Source: Saprospiraceae bacterium (GTDB lineage Bacteria > Bacteroidota > Bacteroidia > Chitinophagales > Saprospiraceae). Taken from it: 64,000 nt of DNA. Made by a program: the position numbers and the translations under genes. The notes under the pieces are model-generated. The model saw only the letters and a list, made by a program, of their open reading frames with translations. It was not told the origin of the DNA and did not search any database. Location of the stretch: assembly GCA_024103005.1 (NCBI GenBank), contig JAGFJA010000076.1, positions 18,136 through 82,135 of the forward strand, given 5' to 3'. Shown in pieces: positions 8,842-17,353 of this stretch (positions are counted from its first letter, which is position 1; the number at the start of each line of letters is the position of its first letter).

Positions 8842-10095
8842 TTGGGATACATCAGAAGATTAATTGAAGATGACCTGCAGAACAAATTGTTAGCTTCGGG
8901 TGCTTTGCTGATAAAGGGACCCAAGTCCTTCGGGAAAACAGAAACTGCAAGACAATATGCCAAAAGCGTATTGAATATGGATAGAGATCCCCAAGTGCCG
9001 GGGATAATGGCTACCAAGCCGCGATTGTTGCTGGAAGGGCAATCTCCGCGGTTGATTGATGAGTGGCAGGAACATCCTGAAATATGGAATTATGTTCGGC
9101 ATGAAGTGGATGAACGTAAGGCGAAAGGTCAATTTATCCTCACCGGGTCTGCCAACCCGTCAGACAATGTAAAGTTACATAGCGGTGCGGGACGTTTTAC
9201 TGTCTTGCAAATGGATACAATGAGCTGGCAGGAGCTGGGTTACTCGTCCGGAACTGTAAAATTGTCCGATTTGCTCCAAGGCAAAGTGAATGATTATTAT
9301 GAGCCGGCTGTTTCCCTGGAATTCATCATTGATAAATTATGCAGAGGCGGTTGGCCGGCTTTAGTAGGCGAGAGTACAAAAAACGCCCTCATTATGAATC
9401 GCAGTTACGTGGATCTTCTCTGCGAGGTGGATATGAGCCGCGTTTCTGATGTGAAAAGGAATCCCCTGAAAGTACGCAGTTTGTTACGTTCTCTATCTAG
9501 AAACATTGCTACTTTGGTTGAGAATAAAACCTTGGAAAAAGACGTAGCTATCAACGAGAATAATGAGATATCAAGAAATACCATAACTGATTATTTGGAT
9601 GCTTTGTCGAGATTGATGATATTGTATAAACAGCCCGCATTCAATCTACACATTCGTTCTTCAGCATCGTTGCGCAAGTCACCCAAAAGGCATTTATGTG
9701 ATCCTTCATTGGCCGTAGCTGCTTTGGGTTTGGACGAAGAGGCCTTGATTAAAGATATAAACTATACCGGTTTCTTATTCGAATCTCTTGCTATCCATGA
9801 ACTCCTGGTGTATGCCAGAGCCAACGATGCCACTTTGTTTCACTACAACGACTCTTATGGAAATGAAGTGAATGCGATCGTACAGAAACGCAATGGCGAT
9901 TACGCCGCTTTTGAAGTGAAATTAGGCGTAGGCTTCATTGAGGAAGCAGCCAAAAACCTAAAAGTATTTGCGGACAATATCGATACCACGAAAACAGGAC
10001 CTCCCCAATCACTCAATATTATTACCGGAAACGGTATGAGCTATCGCCGCCCCGATGGAATAAACGTAATTTCGTTGGCTGCGCTGGGAAGGTAA
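8842..10095 (+). CDS. AAA ATPase with DUF4143 C-terminal domain
   Basis: 417 residues. An AAA_14-type ATPase domain has the Walker A loop GPKSFGKT near residue 27 and a Walker B-like PRLIDEWQ near residue 70, followed by the sensor strand FILTGSANP. The C-terminal DUF4143 part has GFLFESLAIHELLVYAR and then VNAIVQKRNGDYAAFEVKLG, the E-x-K ending typical of a PD-(D/E)xK-like fold. The TTG at 8842 starts in the usual place for the family (YIRRLIEDDL). These ATPases are common and multi-copy in Bacteroidota; their function is unsettled. It sits between two fragments of HicB-type antitoxin genes, which points to an accessory island. Confidence 0.85.
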   Translation: MGYIRRLIEDDLQNKLLASGALLIKGPKSFGKTETARQYAKSVLNMDRDPQVPGIMATKPRLLLEGQSPRLIDEWQEHPEIWNYVRHEVDERKAKGQFILTGSANPSDNVKLHSGAGRFTVLQMDTMSWQELGYSSGTVKLSDLLQGKVNDYYEPAVSLEFIIDKLCRGGWPALVGESTKNALIMNRSYVDLLCEVDMSRVSDVKRNPLKVRSLLRSLSRNIATLVENKTLEKDVAINENNEISRNTITDYLDALSRLMILYKQPAFNLHIRSSASLRKSPKRHLCDPSLAVAALGLDEEALIKDINYTGFLFESLAIHELLVYARANDATLFHYNDSYGNEVNAIVQKRNGDYAAFEVKLGVGFIEEAAKNLKVFADNIDTTKTGPPQSLNIITGNGMSYRRPDGINVISLAALGR

Positions 10096-10105
10096 GAGTA
10101 GGTCG

Positions 10106-10195
10106 TTGGCTCTTGCTCAGGAGGAAGATAATCAAATCGAATGGTTACCGAGCAAGGAATACAAAATAAAGTTTGAAGTTGATCTGGGAATTTAA
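10106..10195 (+). pseudogene. HicB-type antitoxin fragment
   Basis: Thirty codons starting 10 bases after the ATPase stop read LALAQEEDNQIEWLP followed by SKEYKIKFEVDLGI and a stop. This matches the central part of the remnant at 8006 (LAIAQEEDDQTKRLLSKGYKIKFEVDL). The two share 27 identical bases at 8186-8212 and 10160-10186. No start codon or N-terminal part is present. Confidence 0.7.
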
Positions 10196-10212
10196 ATCTT
10201 ACTTAAAACTCA

Positions 10213-10332
10213 ATGAAAAGCTACAAATACAAAATTGTCATTTACCGGAGTGAGGCCGATCATGCTTTCATTGCCGAAGTTCCGGAATTGGCCGAATGTA
10301 AGTCGGACGGGGGACCTGAAAACTTTTTCTAG
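10213..10332 (+). pseudogene. Truncated HicB-like antitoxin N-terminus
   Basis: An ATG opens 39 codons beginning MKSYKYKIVIYRSEADHAFI and continuing AEVPELAEC, the first two strands and loop of a HicB_like antitoxin, before running into an unrelated stop (PENFF, TAG). Intact members continue for at least 30 residues more, so this copy is broken after the AECKSDGG region. It belongs to a different HicB subtype from the copies at 8006 and 10106. Confidence 0.65.
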
Positions 10333-10340
10333 GAAGATAC

Positions 10341-10412
10341 AATTTAGCAAATAAGCGATTCAGTAAACAAACGAATCAGCAAATCAGCAATTCCACAAAT
10401 AAACAAAACACC
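10341..10412. repeat. Degenerate 8-bp tandem array
   Basis: Nine consecutive octamers in register, among them GAATCAGC, AAATCAGC, GATTCAGT and AAATAAGC. The same octamer family is repeated at 10993-11101 and 12705-12784. The array lies upstream of the four-helix-bundle gene. Confidence 0.65.
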
Positions 10413-10526
10413 AAAAATTTCGAAACAATCTACTTAACAATAACTGGAATTATCGTATATTTGCTTTATCGCGCAACGGAAAACCAAAAATCTATGAATG
10501 ATTAAATCATCGATTTCGCGAATTAG

Positions 10527-10534
10527 TATTTTTG
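10527..10534 (+). promoter_or_regulatory. -7 promoter box of the four-helix-bundle gene
   Basis: TATTTTTG fits TAnnTTTG and ends 28 bases before the ATG at 10563. A second such box, TATATTTG, lies at 10456-10463. Confidence 0.5.
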
Positions 10535-10562
10535 CATACAACTAAACCAAATCAACCACTTC

Positions 10563-10934
10563 ATGCACCAATTCTATTTCGAACGCCTCCAAGTATGGCA
10601 AGAAGCCCGTCAGCTAGCTAAAGATATATACATAACGACAAAGGACTTCCCCGTTGAAGAAAAATATGGCATCACCTCCCAGATAAGAAGAGCCACATTA
10701 AGCATTTCCGCCAATATCGCAGAAGGTATGTCTAGGAGTACCGATAAAAGAAAAGCATGGTTTATCAATATAGCATTCGGCTCTACAATTGAAGTAATTA
10801 ACTTCCTAATCATAGCCAAGGATTTCAACTGGGTAAACCAAGACCAATACGACCATCTGAGGAAAAGTTTGGAAAAAATCAGCAATCAACTCAATAGCCT
10901 GTATGGTAGATTGAACGGTGACTCTGAAAAATAA
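10563..10934 (+). CDS. Four helix bundle protein (S23/IVS-protein family)
   Basis: 123 residues. FERLQVWQEARQLAKDIY at the start, then QIRRATLSISANIAEG and AFGSTIEVINFLIIA, are the family signatures. These small all-helical proteins were first noted inside 23S rRNA intervening sequences and also occur widely as stand-alone genes, often in polysaccharide loci of Bacteroidota as here. Their biochemical role is not established. No rRNA lies nearby. The gene has its own promoter and is followed by an 8-bp array leading to wecB. Confidence 0.88.
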   Translation: MHQFYFERLQVWQEARQLAKDIYITTKDFPVEEKYGITSQIRRATLSISANIAEGMSRSTDKRKAWFINIAFGSTIEVINFLIIAKDFNWVNQDQYDHLRKSLEKISNQLNSLYGRLNGDSEK

Positions 10935-10992
10935 CTTCACGTATTGCAAAATCGCTGATTCACATAGCCGCATACTGCAAACTGCAAACCGC

Positions 10993-11101
10993 CATTCAGC
11001 CATTCAGCGATTCAGCGAATTAGCGAATTAGCGAATCAACAAATCAGCAAATCAGCAAATCAGCAAACCAGCGAATCAGCAAACCAGCAAACCAGCAAAC
11101 C
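10993..11101. repeat. 8-bp tandem array running up to the wecB start codon
   Basis: Thirteen octamers in perfect register plus five bases, ending immediately before the ATG at 11102. Units drift from CATTCAGC and GATTCAGC through GAATTAGC to AAATCAGC (three in a row) and AAACCAGC. The AAACCAGC unit is identical to the one inside the toxin gene at 60925-60961 (opposite strand). Slippage here would change the leader length of wecB rather than its frame. Confidence 0.8.
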
Positions 11102-12190
11102 ATGAAAATAGACATTATCGCCGGCGCACGGCCCAACTTCATGAAAATCGCCCCCATCATCTCCGCCATTGAGAAAGCTCAGACCAATGGTGCCGACCTG
11201 CAATACCGCTTGGTTCATACCGGTCAACATTATGACAAAAAAATGAGCGGCGACTTTTTCGAACAGCTCGGTATCCCTGAGCCGCATCTTAATCTCGGTG
11301 CCGGCGGTGGCTCTCAGGCAGAGCAAACGGCAGCTATCATGCAAGGCTATGAAAAAGCTATCATAGAAGACAGACCGGATCTGGTACTAGTAGTGGGTGA
11401 TGTCACCTCAACCATGGCTTGTGCCATCACCGCCAAGAAAATGAATAACATCAAAGTCGCACACGTCGAAGGCGGCATCCGCTCCGGGGACTGGGCTATG
11501 CCGGAGGAAATTAACCGCATCCTCACGGATTCTATTACGGACTATTTCTTCACCACCTCAGATACTGCCAATGAGAACCTGCTGAAGGAAGGCAAGACCA
11601 AAGGCCAAATCTTTTTCGTCGGCAATACCATGATCGACACATTGCACAAAAACATGAATCGCCTTCGCAAACCTGAAATATTCGACCAATTCGATTTGCA
11701 AGAAGGCAATTATATCGTCATGACCCTGCACCGTCCCGCAAATGTGGATCAGGAATCCGGTTTGGTTCACCTCATGCAGACCATCATCGACACTTCGCGC
11801 GGCATTCCGTTAATATTCCCGGTTCACCCGAGGACAGCCAAAGTGCTGGAACATGCTTCCGTTTCAGCACCTAACCTTTATCTGATCGACCCCTTGGGCT
11901 ATCTGGAATTCAACTATCTGGTGAAGCATTCCAGGGCAGTCATCACCGACAGTGGAGGCATCACCGAAGAGACCACTGTCATGGGCATACCCTGCATGAC
12001 CTTGCGTGACACTACCGAACGCCCTGAAACCTGCACCATCGGTACCAATGAATTATTAGGTACCAATCCGGCTGAAATCCCTCCGGCGATGGATACACTT
12101 TTTGCAGGAAATTGGAAAAAAGGGTCGATTCCCGAAAAATGGGATGGAAAAACTGCTGAGAGGATCGTGGAGATACTGCTGAAAATGTGA
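11102..12190 (+). CDS. wecB: Non-hydrolysing UDP-N-acetylglucosamine 2-epimerase
   Basis: 362 residues, normal length. It interconverts UDP-GlcNAc and UDP-ManNAc in the cytoplasm. GARPNFMKIAPII opens the GT-B-like fold. HTGQHYDKKMSGDFF, HVEGGIRSG, then PEEINRILTD, and TDSGGITEE are the catalytic and UDP-binding segments. TTERPETC is the C-terminal motif of true GlcNAc epimerases. The ATG follows directly on an 8-bp repeat array, leaving no conventional ribosome-binding site. A second homologue at 20821 has a different C-terminal motif, so the two probably serve different sugars. Confidence 0.9.
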   Translation: MKIDIIAGARPNFMKIAPIISAIEKAQTNGADLQYRLVHTGQHYDKKMSGDFFEQLGIPEPHLNLGAGGGSQAEQTAAIMQGYEKAIIEDRPDLVLVVGDVTSTMACAITAKKMNNIKVAHVEGGIRSGDWAMPEEINRILTDSITDYFFTTSDTANENLLKEGKTKGQIFFVGNTMIDTLHKNMNRLRKPEIFDQFDLQEGNYIVMTLHRPANVDQESGLVHLMQTIIDTSRGIPLIFPVHPRTAKVLEHASVSAPNLYLIDPLGYLEFNYLVKHSRAVITDSGGITEETTVMGIPCMTLRDTTERPETCTIGTNELLGTNPAEIPPAMDTLFAGNWKKGSIPEKWDGKTAERIVEILLKM

Positions 12191-12789
12191 TAAAGCAAAT
12201 TGTTAACATCAACAAAATCAAAGTGATTGTCTTTAGTGTTGTAGGCACGACCATTTGGTAGAATATTGTCCATGAACAAAATTCAAGCTCCGTAGGTACG
12301 ATCTTTTTAAACCTATGCATTTCTCGATTACCGGGATTCGCCCTATTCCCCAATTTTAATATAATTCAAGGAACGCATTCACCGGTTTCAATGAAATTTG
12401 GTGAAAAGAAATCCTGTGTGAGTTGCAATTTCAAAATTGAAGCCATGTTATTTCAAAATTTTTATCTAATGTTAAGTAAATCGAAAAATGCCATATCGCA
12501 AAAAAACCTATACTGCTGACAATCAACTATTCTTAACTTTTCACTATTAACTTTTAACTTAACACTAATACAATCCAGTTTTGTCACAACACCCCTTGTT
12601 TCGTTACAAGATTTCCCAAAAACATCCCTTATTTTGTTACAAAATGTATATCTTTAATGAAACTGAAGAGTAGTTGAATTACAAATAAACACATCAATAA
12701 TATCGCGATTCAGCAATCCTGCGAGCCAGCGAATTAACAAATCAGCAATTTCGCGAATTAGCAAATAAACAACCAAAACAACCAACCAC
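12191..12789. other. Long spacer upstream of gmd with direct repeats and an 8-bp array
   Basis: About 600 bases without a supported gene. It contains two 17-bp near-identical direct repeats of form CCCTTrTTTyGTTACAA at 12593-12609 and 12626-12642 (33 bases apart, about three helical turns), which could be a regulator binding site. From 12705 there is an octamer array (GCGATTCA, GCAATCCT, GCGAATTA, GCAAATAA and others) that runs to the start codon at 12790. Confidence 0.55.
12705..12784. repeat. Degenerate 8-bp tandem array before gmd
   Basis: About ten octamers in register, the most diverged of the three arrays in this family, ending at the gmd start codon. Units include GCGATTCA, GCGAGCCA, GCGAATTA (twice) and GCAAATAA. 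Confidence 0.6.
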
Positions 12790-13905
12790 ATGTCAAAAAC
12801 CGCACTCATCACGGGAATCACTGGTCAGGACGGAGCCTACTTAGCTGAATTCCTATTGAATAAAGGCTATACCGTTCATGGCATAAAGCGGAGATCTTCC
12901 CTTATAAATACGGATAGGATCGATCACTTGTATCAGGATCCACACGACACAAATGTGCAAATGACACTCCACTATGGTGACCTGACAGATTCGACTAATC
13001 TCATCCGTATCATTCAAGAGACCCAGCCGGATGAGATATACAATCTGGCAGCCATGAGTCATGTACATGTCAGCTTTGAGACACCGGAATACACCGCCAA
13101 TGCTGACGGAATAGGGACCTTGCGTATTCTGGAGGCGGTGAGATTGTTGGATATGGTCAAGAGAACAAGAATTTATCAGGCGTCAACCTCCGAGCTTTAC
13201 GGCTTGGTTCAGGCAGTGCCTCAGTCGGAGACGACACCGTTCTATCCACGTTCGCCCTATGCTGTGGCAAAGTTGTATGCTTATTGGATTACGGTCAACT
13301 ATCGTGAAGCCTATAATATGTTTGCCTGCAATGGGATTTTATTCAATCATGAGTCTCCTTTACGCGGTGAAACCTTTGTGACAAGAAAGATAACGCGAGC
13401 AGTGGCGAAGATAGCACTTGGGATGCAGGACAAACTGTATCTGGGAAACTTGGATGCGCAGCGTGATTGGGGACATGCCAAAGATTATATAGAAGCAATG
13501 TACCTAATATTGCAGCAAGATCAGCCACAGGATTTTGTTATAGCCACAGGAATAACCACCCCTGTCAGGGAATTTGTGAGAAAGGCCTTCGCAGAAGCCG
13601 GTATAGAAGTAGAATTTTCAGGAGAGGGAGCAAGCGAAAAAGCCCATGTTGTCAAATGTTTAGACTCCGGGTATCAATTGCCAGTTGGCAAAGAAGTGGT
13701 CGCTGTTGACCCCCGATATTACCGCCCGACAGAAGTAGATCTACTTATAGGTGACTCATCCAAAGCCCGGCAATTACTTGGATGGCAACCAAAATATGAC
13801 CTGAATGCACTAATCAAAGAGATGGTTGTGGCGGATATAGAGTTATTCCAGCGTGATAAAATGTTGCGTGAAAATGGATTTGATACATCACATGAATATG
13901 AATAG
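12790..13905 (+). CDS. gmd: GDP-mannose 4,6-dehydratase
   Basis: 371 residues, typical of Gmd. It converts GDP-mannose to GDP-4-keto-6-deoxymannose, the first committed step to GDP-L-fucose. [15 protein letters not shown] is the NADP loop, VHGIKRRSS the family signature, [10 protein letters not shown] the Tyr-x3-Lys catalytic pair, and [17 protein letters not shown] the substrate-binding loop. fcl (15361) and manC (17354) lie downstream on the same strand, so the route from mannose-1-phosphate to GDP-fucose is complete here. An opposite-strand esterase is inserted between gmd and fcl. Confidence 0.95.
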   Translation: MSKTALITGITGQDGAYLAEFLLNKGYTVHGIKRRSSLINTDRIDHLYQDPHDTNVQMTLHYGDLTDSTNLIRIIQETQPDEIYNLAAMSHVHVSFETPEYTANADGIGTLRILEAVRLLDMVKRTRIYQASTSELYGLVQAVPQSETTPFYPRSPYAVAKLYAYWITVNYREAYNMFACNGILFNHESPLRGETFVTRKITRAVAKIALGMQDKLYLGNLDAQRDWGHAKDYIEAMYLILQQDQPQDFVIATGITTPVREFVRKAFAEAGIEVEFSGEGASEKAHVVKCLDSGYQLPVGKEVVAVDPRYYRPTEVDLLIGDSSKARQLLGWQPKYDLNALIKEMVVADIELFQRDKMLRENGFDTSHEYE

Positions 13906-13918
13906 AAAGTGCAAGTCA

Positions 13919-13959
13919 TACATTATATCCCAATGAGTTAACCATTGGGATATAATGTA
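13919..13959. terminator. Perfect 17-bp hairpin between convergent genes
   Basis: A 17-base stem (13919-13935 and 13943-13959) with no mismatch closes a 7-base loop AGTTAAC. It lies between the converging gmd and esterase genes, where a two-way terminator is expected. There is no clear T-run on either side. Confidence 0.7.
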
Positions 13960-13968
13960 TCCATTGGA

Positions 13969-15156
13969 TTACAACCCATTAAAAATTATCTGAACCTTCT
14001 TTACCACAGAAACATCTTCATCGATTATTCTGAGACAATATAATCCGGGAGTAATTGAATGTACAGGTATAGTAAAATTAGGATATGTAATATTATCCTT
14101 ATAAAACAAGACTTTCCCTGAAATATCAGAAAATATCAAGGAATACCCGCGAACTGATTTTATCGATGGATAACTGATATATAATTCAGAAGACGCGGGA
14201 TTTGGATATATTTTCCAATCCGGCTTATTCGCCGTCCCGGTTAGATGTATAGCACTGGTAACCTGGTTGAAGAAATTCCAGAAAAGTACAGGAGCACTTA
14301 TGGGGAAATTGTCTCCGTTGGGATATTGATGGGTCATACCCTTGACCAGAGTAAAAATAAAGGGTTGGGATTGTTCCTGTCCCATACTTTCAGCAAATGA
14401 ATAAGTATGGTTAATAGGAGTTTCTGAAAATGTGAAATTTTCTGTAAGTCCCTGACAAGCCAAAACTCTAACGAAATATGATTTCAAGTAGGCTAAAATA
14501 GTATCCCTTCCATAAGGCACTTCCGTTCTGGGAGGATTGTAAAACCTGTCATCCAGATTTCCGACAACATGCCACAAAGGAATTCGATTGACAGGTCGGG
14601 AAGAATCAGATTGGGTAAGTCCTCCACTAGTCCCGGCGGCAGCTGCAAAGACATCACCTGCTTCATTAGCTAGTTTGTGAACCATTGCACATCCATTGGA
14701 GAATCCACTGACAAAAACCTTTTTGGGATTAATAAGTATTGAATCCTTAATTTTCTGAACCAAAAATTTTAAAAACTTGACATCATCCACATAGTCCTGT
14801 GGAGGGCCGGAGCATGGATTTTCAGTTAAATTGCCATTGACCCATCTACTATTATACTTTTCTATACCTTCATCCGTGAAGCACCATTTCAGTGAGCTGG
14901 GAAAAACAGTGACAAAATTTTCTTGTTCTCCCAGTTCTTTCCAACCGGATATATTGTAGAATTTTTCTCCATCACCACTGGTGCCATGAAGCATCATTAC
15001 TAAAGGATAACCATCCGATGGCGGTGTATGACCTGGAACGACAACAATACTTTCGCGCAAATGACCATCCAGCATAAAACGGATGTTGTGTTTTGTTTGT
15101 GAAAAAATAAATATAGAAATCAGAAGAAAAAAAAATGTTGCGGTAAAGGTTTTCAT
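13969..15156 (-). CDS. Secreted esterase (PHB depolymerase/feruloyl esterase-like) with T9SS sorting domain
   Basis: 395 residues. A signal peptide (MKTFTATFFFLLISIFIFSQ) leads into an alpha/beta hydrolase domain with VMMLHGTSGD (oxyanion strand) and GFSNGCAM, the G-x-S-x-G nucleophile elbow, near residue 153. AAGTSGG follows. Near residue 320 IYPNPASSELYISYP starts a type A sorting domain for the type IX secretion system, ending in GLYCLRIIDED. The protein should be exported to the surface or medium and could act on esterified polysaccharide or plant material. It stands alone on the minus strand within the capsule locus, with its own promoter (15173-15180) and terminator. Confidence 0.82.
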   Translation of the reverse strand: MKTFTATFFFLLISIFIFSQTKHNIRFMLDGHLRESIVVVPGHTPPSDGYPLVMMLHGTSGDGEKFYNISGWKELGEQENFVTVFPSSLKWCFTDEGIEKYNSRWVNGNLTENPCSGPPQDYVDDVKFLKFLVQKIKDSILINPKKVFVSGFSNGCAMVHKLANEAGDVFAAAAGTSGGLTQSDSSRPVNRIPLWHVVGNLDDRFYNPPRTEVPYGRDTILAYLKSYFVRVLACQGLTENFTFSETPINHTYSFAESMGQEQSQPFIFTLVKGMTHQYPNGDNFPISAPVLFWNFFNQVTSAIHLTGTANKPDWKIYPNPASSELYISYPSIKSVRGYSLIFSDISGKVLFYKDNITYPNFTIPVHSITPGLYCLRIIDEDVSVVKKVQIIFNGL

Positions 15157-15172
15157 GGCAAATGATTTTGTA

Positions 15173-15180
15173 CAAAAATA
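15173..15180 (-). promoter_or_regulatory. -7 promoter box of the esterase gene
   Basis: CAAAAATA on the plus strand reads TATTTTTG on the minus strand, 16 bases before the ATG at 15156. Confidence 0.5.
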
Positions 15181-15320
15181 TTTGAAATATTAGAAAAAAC
15201 CAAATAATAAGCAATATATTTAAAAATATTTGATTGTTTATTAGTTGATTTAATTTTATTTTTTCTAATATTAATTTCTGTTATTGGATATCAATAATGT
15301 CAATAATTGCAATTTTGACA

Positions 15321-15328
15321 TATTTTTG
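15321..15328 (+). promoter_or_regulatory. -7 promoter box of fcl
   Basis: TATTTTTG fits TAnnTTTG and ends 32 bases before the ATG at 15361. The flanking DNA is strongly AT-rich. Confidence 0.5.
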
Positions 15329-15360
15329 CTATTTAATTCTTTCAAATCAGGACAAATTTT

Positions 15361-16290
15361 ATGATAAAGACCTCAAAAATATATGTCGCAGGCCACAATG
15401 GAATGGTTGGCTCGGCCATAGTACGCAAACTCAGAAGTGTAGGCTATGATAACATTTTGGTCAGAACAAGTGCTGAATTGGATCTTAGAAATCAAGCAGC
15501 TGTCGATGCATTTTTTGCAGAAGAAAAACCGGAATTTGTTTTTCTTGCAGCTGCCAAAGTGGGCGGCATCATGGCCAACAATACCTTTCGTGCTGAGTTT
15601 TTGTATGATAATTTGATGATAGAATCAAATATTATCCACGCCTCCTATCAAAATGGGGTCGATAAATTACTCTTTCTGGGCAGTTCTTGTATCTACCCTA
15701 AACTGGCACCTCAACCCCTCAAAGAAGAGTATCTTTTGACCGGACCACTTGAGCCTACCAATGAGCCCTATGCCATAGCCAAAATCGCCGGCATCAAGCT
15801 CTGTGAAGCATACCGTGATCAGTACGGATGCAATTTTATCTCCGCCATGCCGACCAATCTATACGGGCCGGGAGATAATTACGATCTTGAAAAGTCACAT
15901 GTCATACCGGCCTTGCTGCAGAAGATCCACAACGCCAAGATCAATGGAGATAAAACTGTTGAAATCTGGGGCAGTGGCAACCCTCGACGTGAATTTCTGC
16001 ATGTCGATGACCTGGCTGATGCTTGCTTTTATTTGATGCATAACTATGAGGAGCGGCCCTTTGTCAATATCGGCACCGGCAAGGATATCTCCATCCGAGA
16101 ACTGGCGGAATTAATCGCCAAGATCGTCGGTTACCAGGGTGAATTCGTTTTCAATACCGAAAAACCGGATGGCACGCCGAGAAAACTACTCGATGTCAGC
16201 ATCTTGACCTGTAAACAATGGAGCCCGGCAATTAGCCTGGAAGAAGGATTGAGATGCGTGTATGAGGAGAAATTTCTCGTCTCGGCTTAA
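15361..16290 (+). CDS. fcl: GDP-L-fucose synthase
   Basis: 309 residues, normal for Fcl/WcaG. It performs the 3,5-epimerisation and 4-reduction of GDP-4-keto-6-deoxymannose to GDP-L-fucose. [14 protein letters not shown] is the NADP loop, [14 protein letters not shown] carries the catalytic Ser and the Cys-Ile-Tyr-Pro signature, [10 protein letters not shown] the Tyr/Lys pair, and [20 protein letters not shown] the conserved substrate loop with the catalytic His. It pairs with gmd upstream and manC downstream. It has its own promoter. Confidence 0.95.
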   Translation: MIKTSKIYVAGHNGMVGSAIVRKLRSVGYDNILVRTSAELDLRNQAAVDAFFAEEKPEFVFLAAAKVGGIMANNTFRAEFLYDNLMIESNIIHASYQNGVDKLLFLGSSCIYPKLAPQPLKEEYLLTGPLEPTNEPYAIAKIAGIKLCEAYRDQYGCNFISAMPTNLYGPGDNYDLEKSHVIPALLQKIHNAKINGDKTVEIWGSGNPRREFLHVDDLADACFYLMHNYEERPFVNIGTGKDISIRELAELIAKIVGYQGEFVFNTEKPDGTPRKLLDVSILTCKQWSPAISLEEGLRCVYEEKFLVSA

Positions 16291-16444
16291 GTTAAAAGTG
16301 AATAGTGAGTAGTGTCGGATAAACGCAACGTTGCCAGAACATGATCTACGATTGGATATATTCCTCTTGTTTAGCTTGATACTTGCATTGTTTCGGGATA
16401 GACCGGATACATCTAGGATTTTCAAAAGTTAAACCAATGAGTCG

Positions 16445-16452
16445 TAATTTTG
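16445..16452 (+). promoter_or_regulatory. -7 promoter box of the AbiE-type pair
   Basis: TAATTTTG ends 25 bases before the ATG at 16478, the same spacing as for several other genes in this window. Confidence 0.5.
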
Positions 16453-16477
16453 TATAAATAGGTACAATTCGGGAATA

Positions 16478-16783
16478 ATGACCAATCAAGAATTAATCAA
16501 ACAATTCAGTCCAAATCTGTTTTGGGACTGTGACCCAGCTGATCTCGACTTTGACCGGCATAAGGAGCAGATAATCCTCCGTGTGTTGGGATATGGCGTG
16601 ATGTCCGATTGGAGGTTGGTAAGGAAAATATATTCACTGGATACTATCCGGGAAACTTGCGTCAAAGCCCGATACATTGATGATGTTTCACTGAGCTTTT
16701 TATGTCTTTTACTTGATCTCAAAAAATCTGATTTCCGATGTTACACCATGAAGCAGTCGAACCCGAGTTATTGGGAATCCTGA
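16478..16783 (+). CDS. DUF6922-like small protein, probable antitoxin partner of the AbiEii homologue
   Basis: 101 residues. NLFWDCDPADLDFDRHKEQI, then RVLGYGVMSDWRLVRKIYS, and a closing LLDLKKSDFRCYTMKQ form the pattern of a small family often found directly before nucleotidyltransferase toxins in Bacteroidota. It overlaps the next gene by 46 bases in another frame, so the two are tightly coupled. By position and family it should neutralise or silence the AbiEii-like toxin, though this pairing is from recalled gene neighbourhoods. Confidence 0.7.
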   Translation: MTNQELIKQFSPNLFWDCDPADLDFDRHKEQIILRVLGYGVMSDWRLVRKIYSLDTIRETCVKARYIDDVSLSFLCLLLDLKKSDFRCYTMKQSNPSYWES

Positions 16784-17346
16784 ACTATCTGATGGGGATT
16801 GCCGAACTGGAAAATTTAAAAATGGTTGGCGGGACTTCATTGGCATTGCAAATCGGGCATAGAAAATCTATTGATATTGACCTGTTCGGTTCAATTGATT
16901 TCCAGTTTTTTGATATTCAGGTGTTGTCTGAAAACTATGAAATTACGCAGCTAACAAAGTCAAAAAATATCAATATTTTTACCATCAACGGCATAAAAAC
17001 TGATTTTGTAAATTATACCTATAAATGGATTCGACCGGGCACAACAATAGATGCCATCAGACTTAGCTCACTCGAAGATATTGCAGCTATGAAAATTAAT
17101 GCAATTACAGGAAGAGGGTCAAAAAAAGATTTTATTGATTTATTCTTTCTTTTAGATAATTTCAGCATCAGTGAAATGCTGGGATTCTATATAGAAAAAT
17201 ATCCGGAGGCATCCGAATTTATGGCAATTCGAAGTTTATCTTATTTTGAAGATGCTAATAAACAAGCAATGCCTGAAATGCTGCGACAAGTTGAATGGCA
17301 CGATATTGTGAATAGAATTAAACAAGAAATTAAGCCCTATCTATAA
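16738..17346 (+). CDS. AbiEii/AbiGii-type nucleotidyltransferase toxin
   Basis: 202 residues. MVGGTSLALQIGHRKSIDID followed by LFG is the GG-T-S-x(8-12)-DID nucleotidyltransferase signature of the AbiEii (DUF1814) family. The second half (LSSLEDIAAMKINAITGRGS, then KKDFIDLFFLL) is the helical part with the conserved K and D. Members are type IV toxins that act on tRNA ends or nucleotides and can give abortive phage defence. Start at 16738 lies inside the upstream gene. The pair sits between fcl and manC, so a defence or stabilising module has been placed in the middle of the fucose genes. All motif residues are present, so it looks intact. Confidence 0.8.
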   Translation: MLHHEAVEPELLGILNYLMGIAELENLKMVGGTSLALQIGHRKSIDIDLFGSIDFQFFDIQVLSENYEITQLTKSKNINIFTINGIKTDFVNYTYKWIRPGTTIDAIRLSSLEDIAAMKINAITGRGSKKDFIDLFFLLDNFSISEMLGFYIEKYPEASEFMAIRSLSYFEDANKQAMPEMLRQVEWHDIVNRIKQEIKPYL

Positions 17347-17353
17347 CCATTAA

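Noticed and set aside
10563..10934. rRNA intervening sequence
   Set aside because: The S23-like protein occurs here without any rRNA sequence around it.
10993..11101. Possible CRISPR or plasmid iterons
   Set aside because: Octamer register with no spacers and no cas or rep gene nearby.
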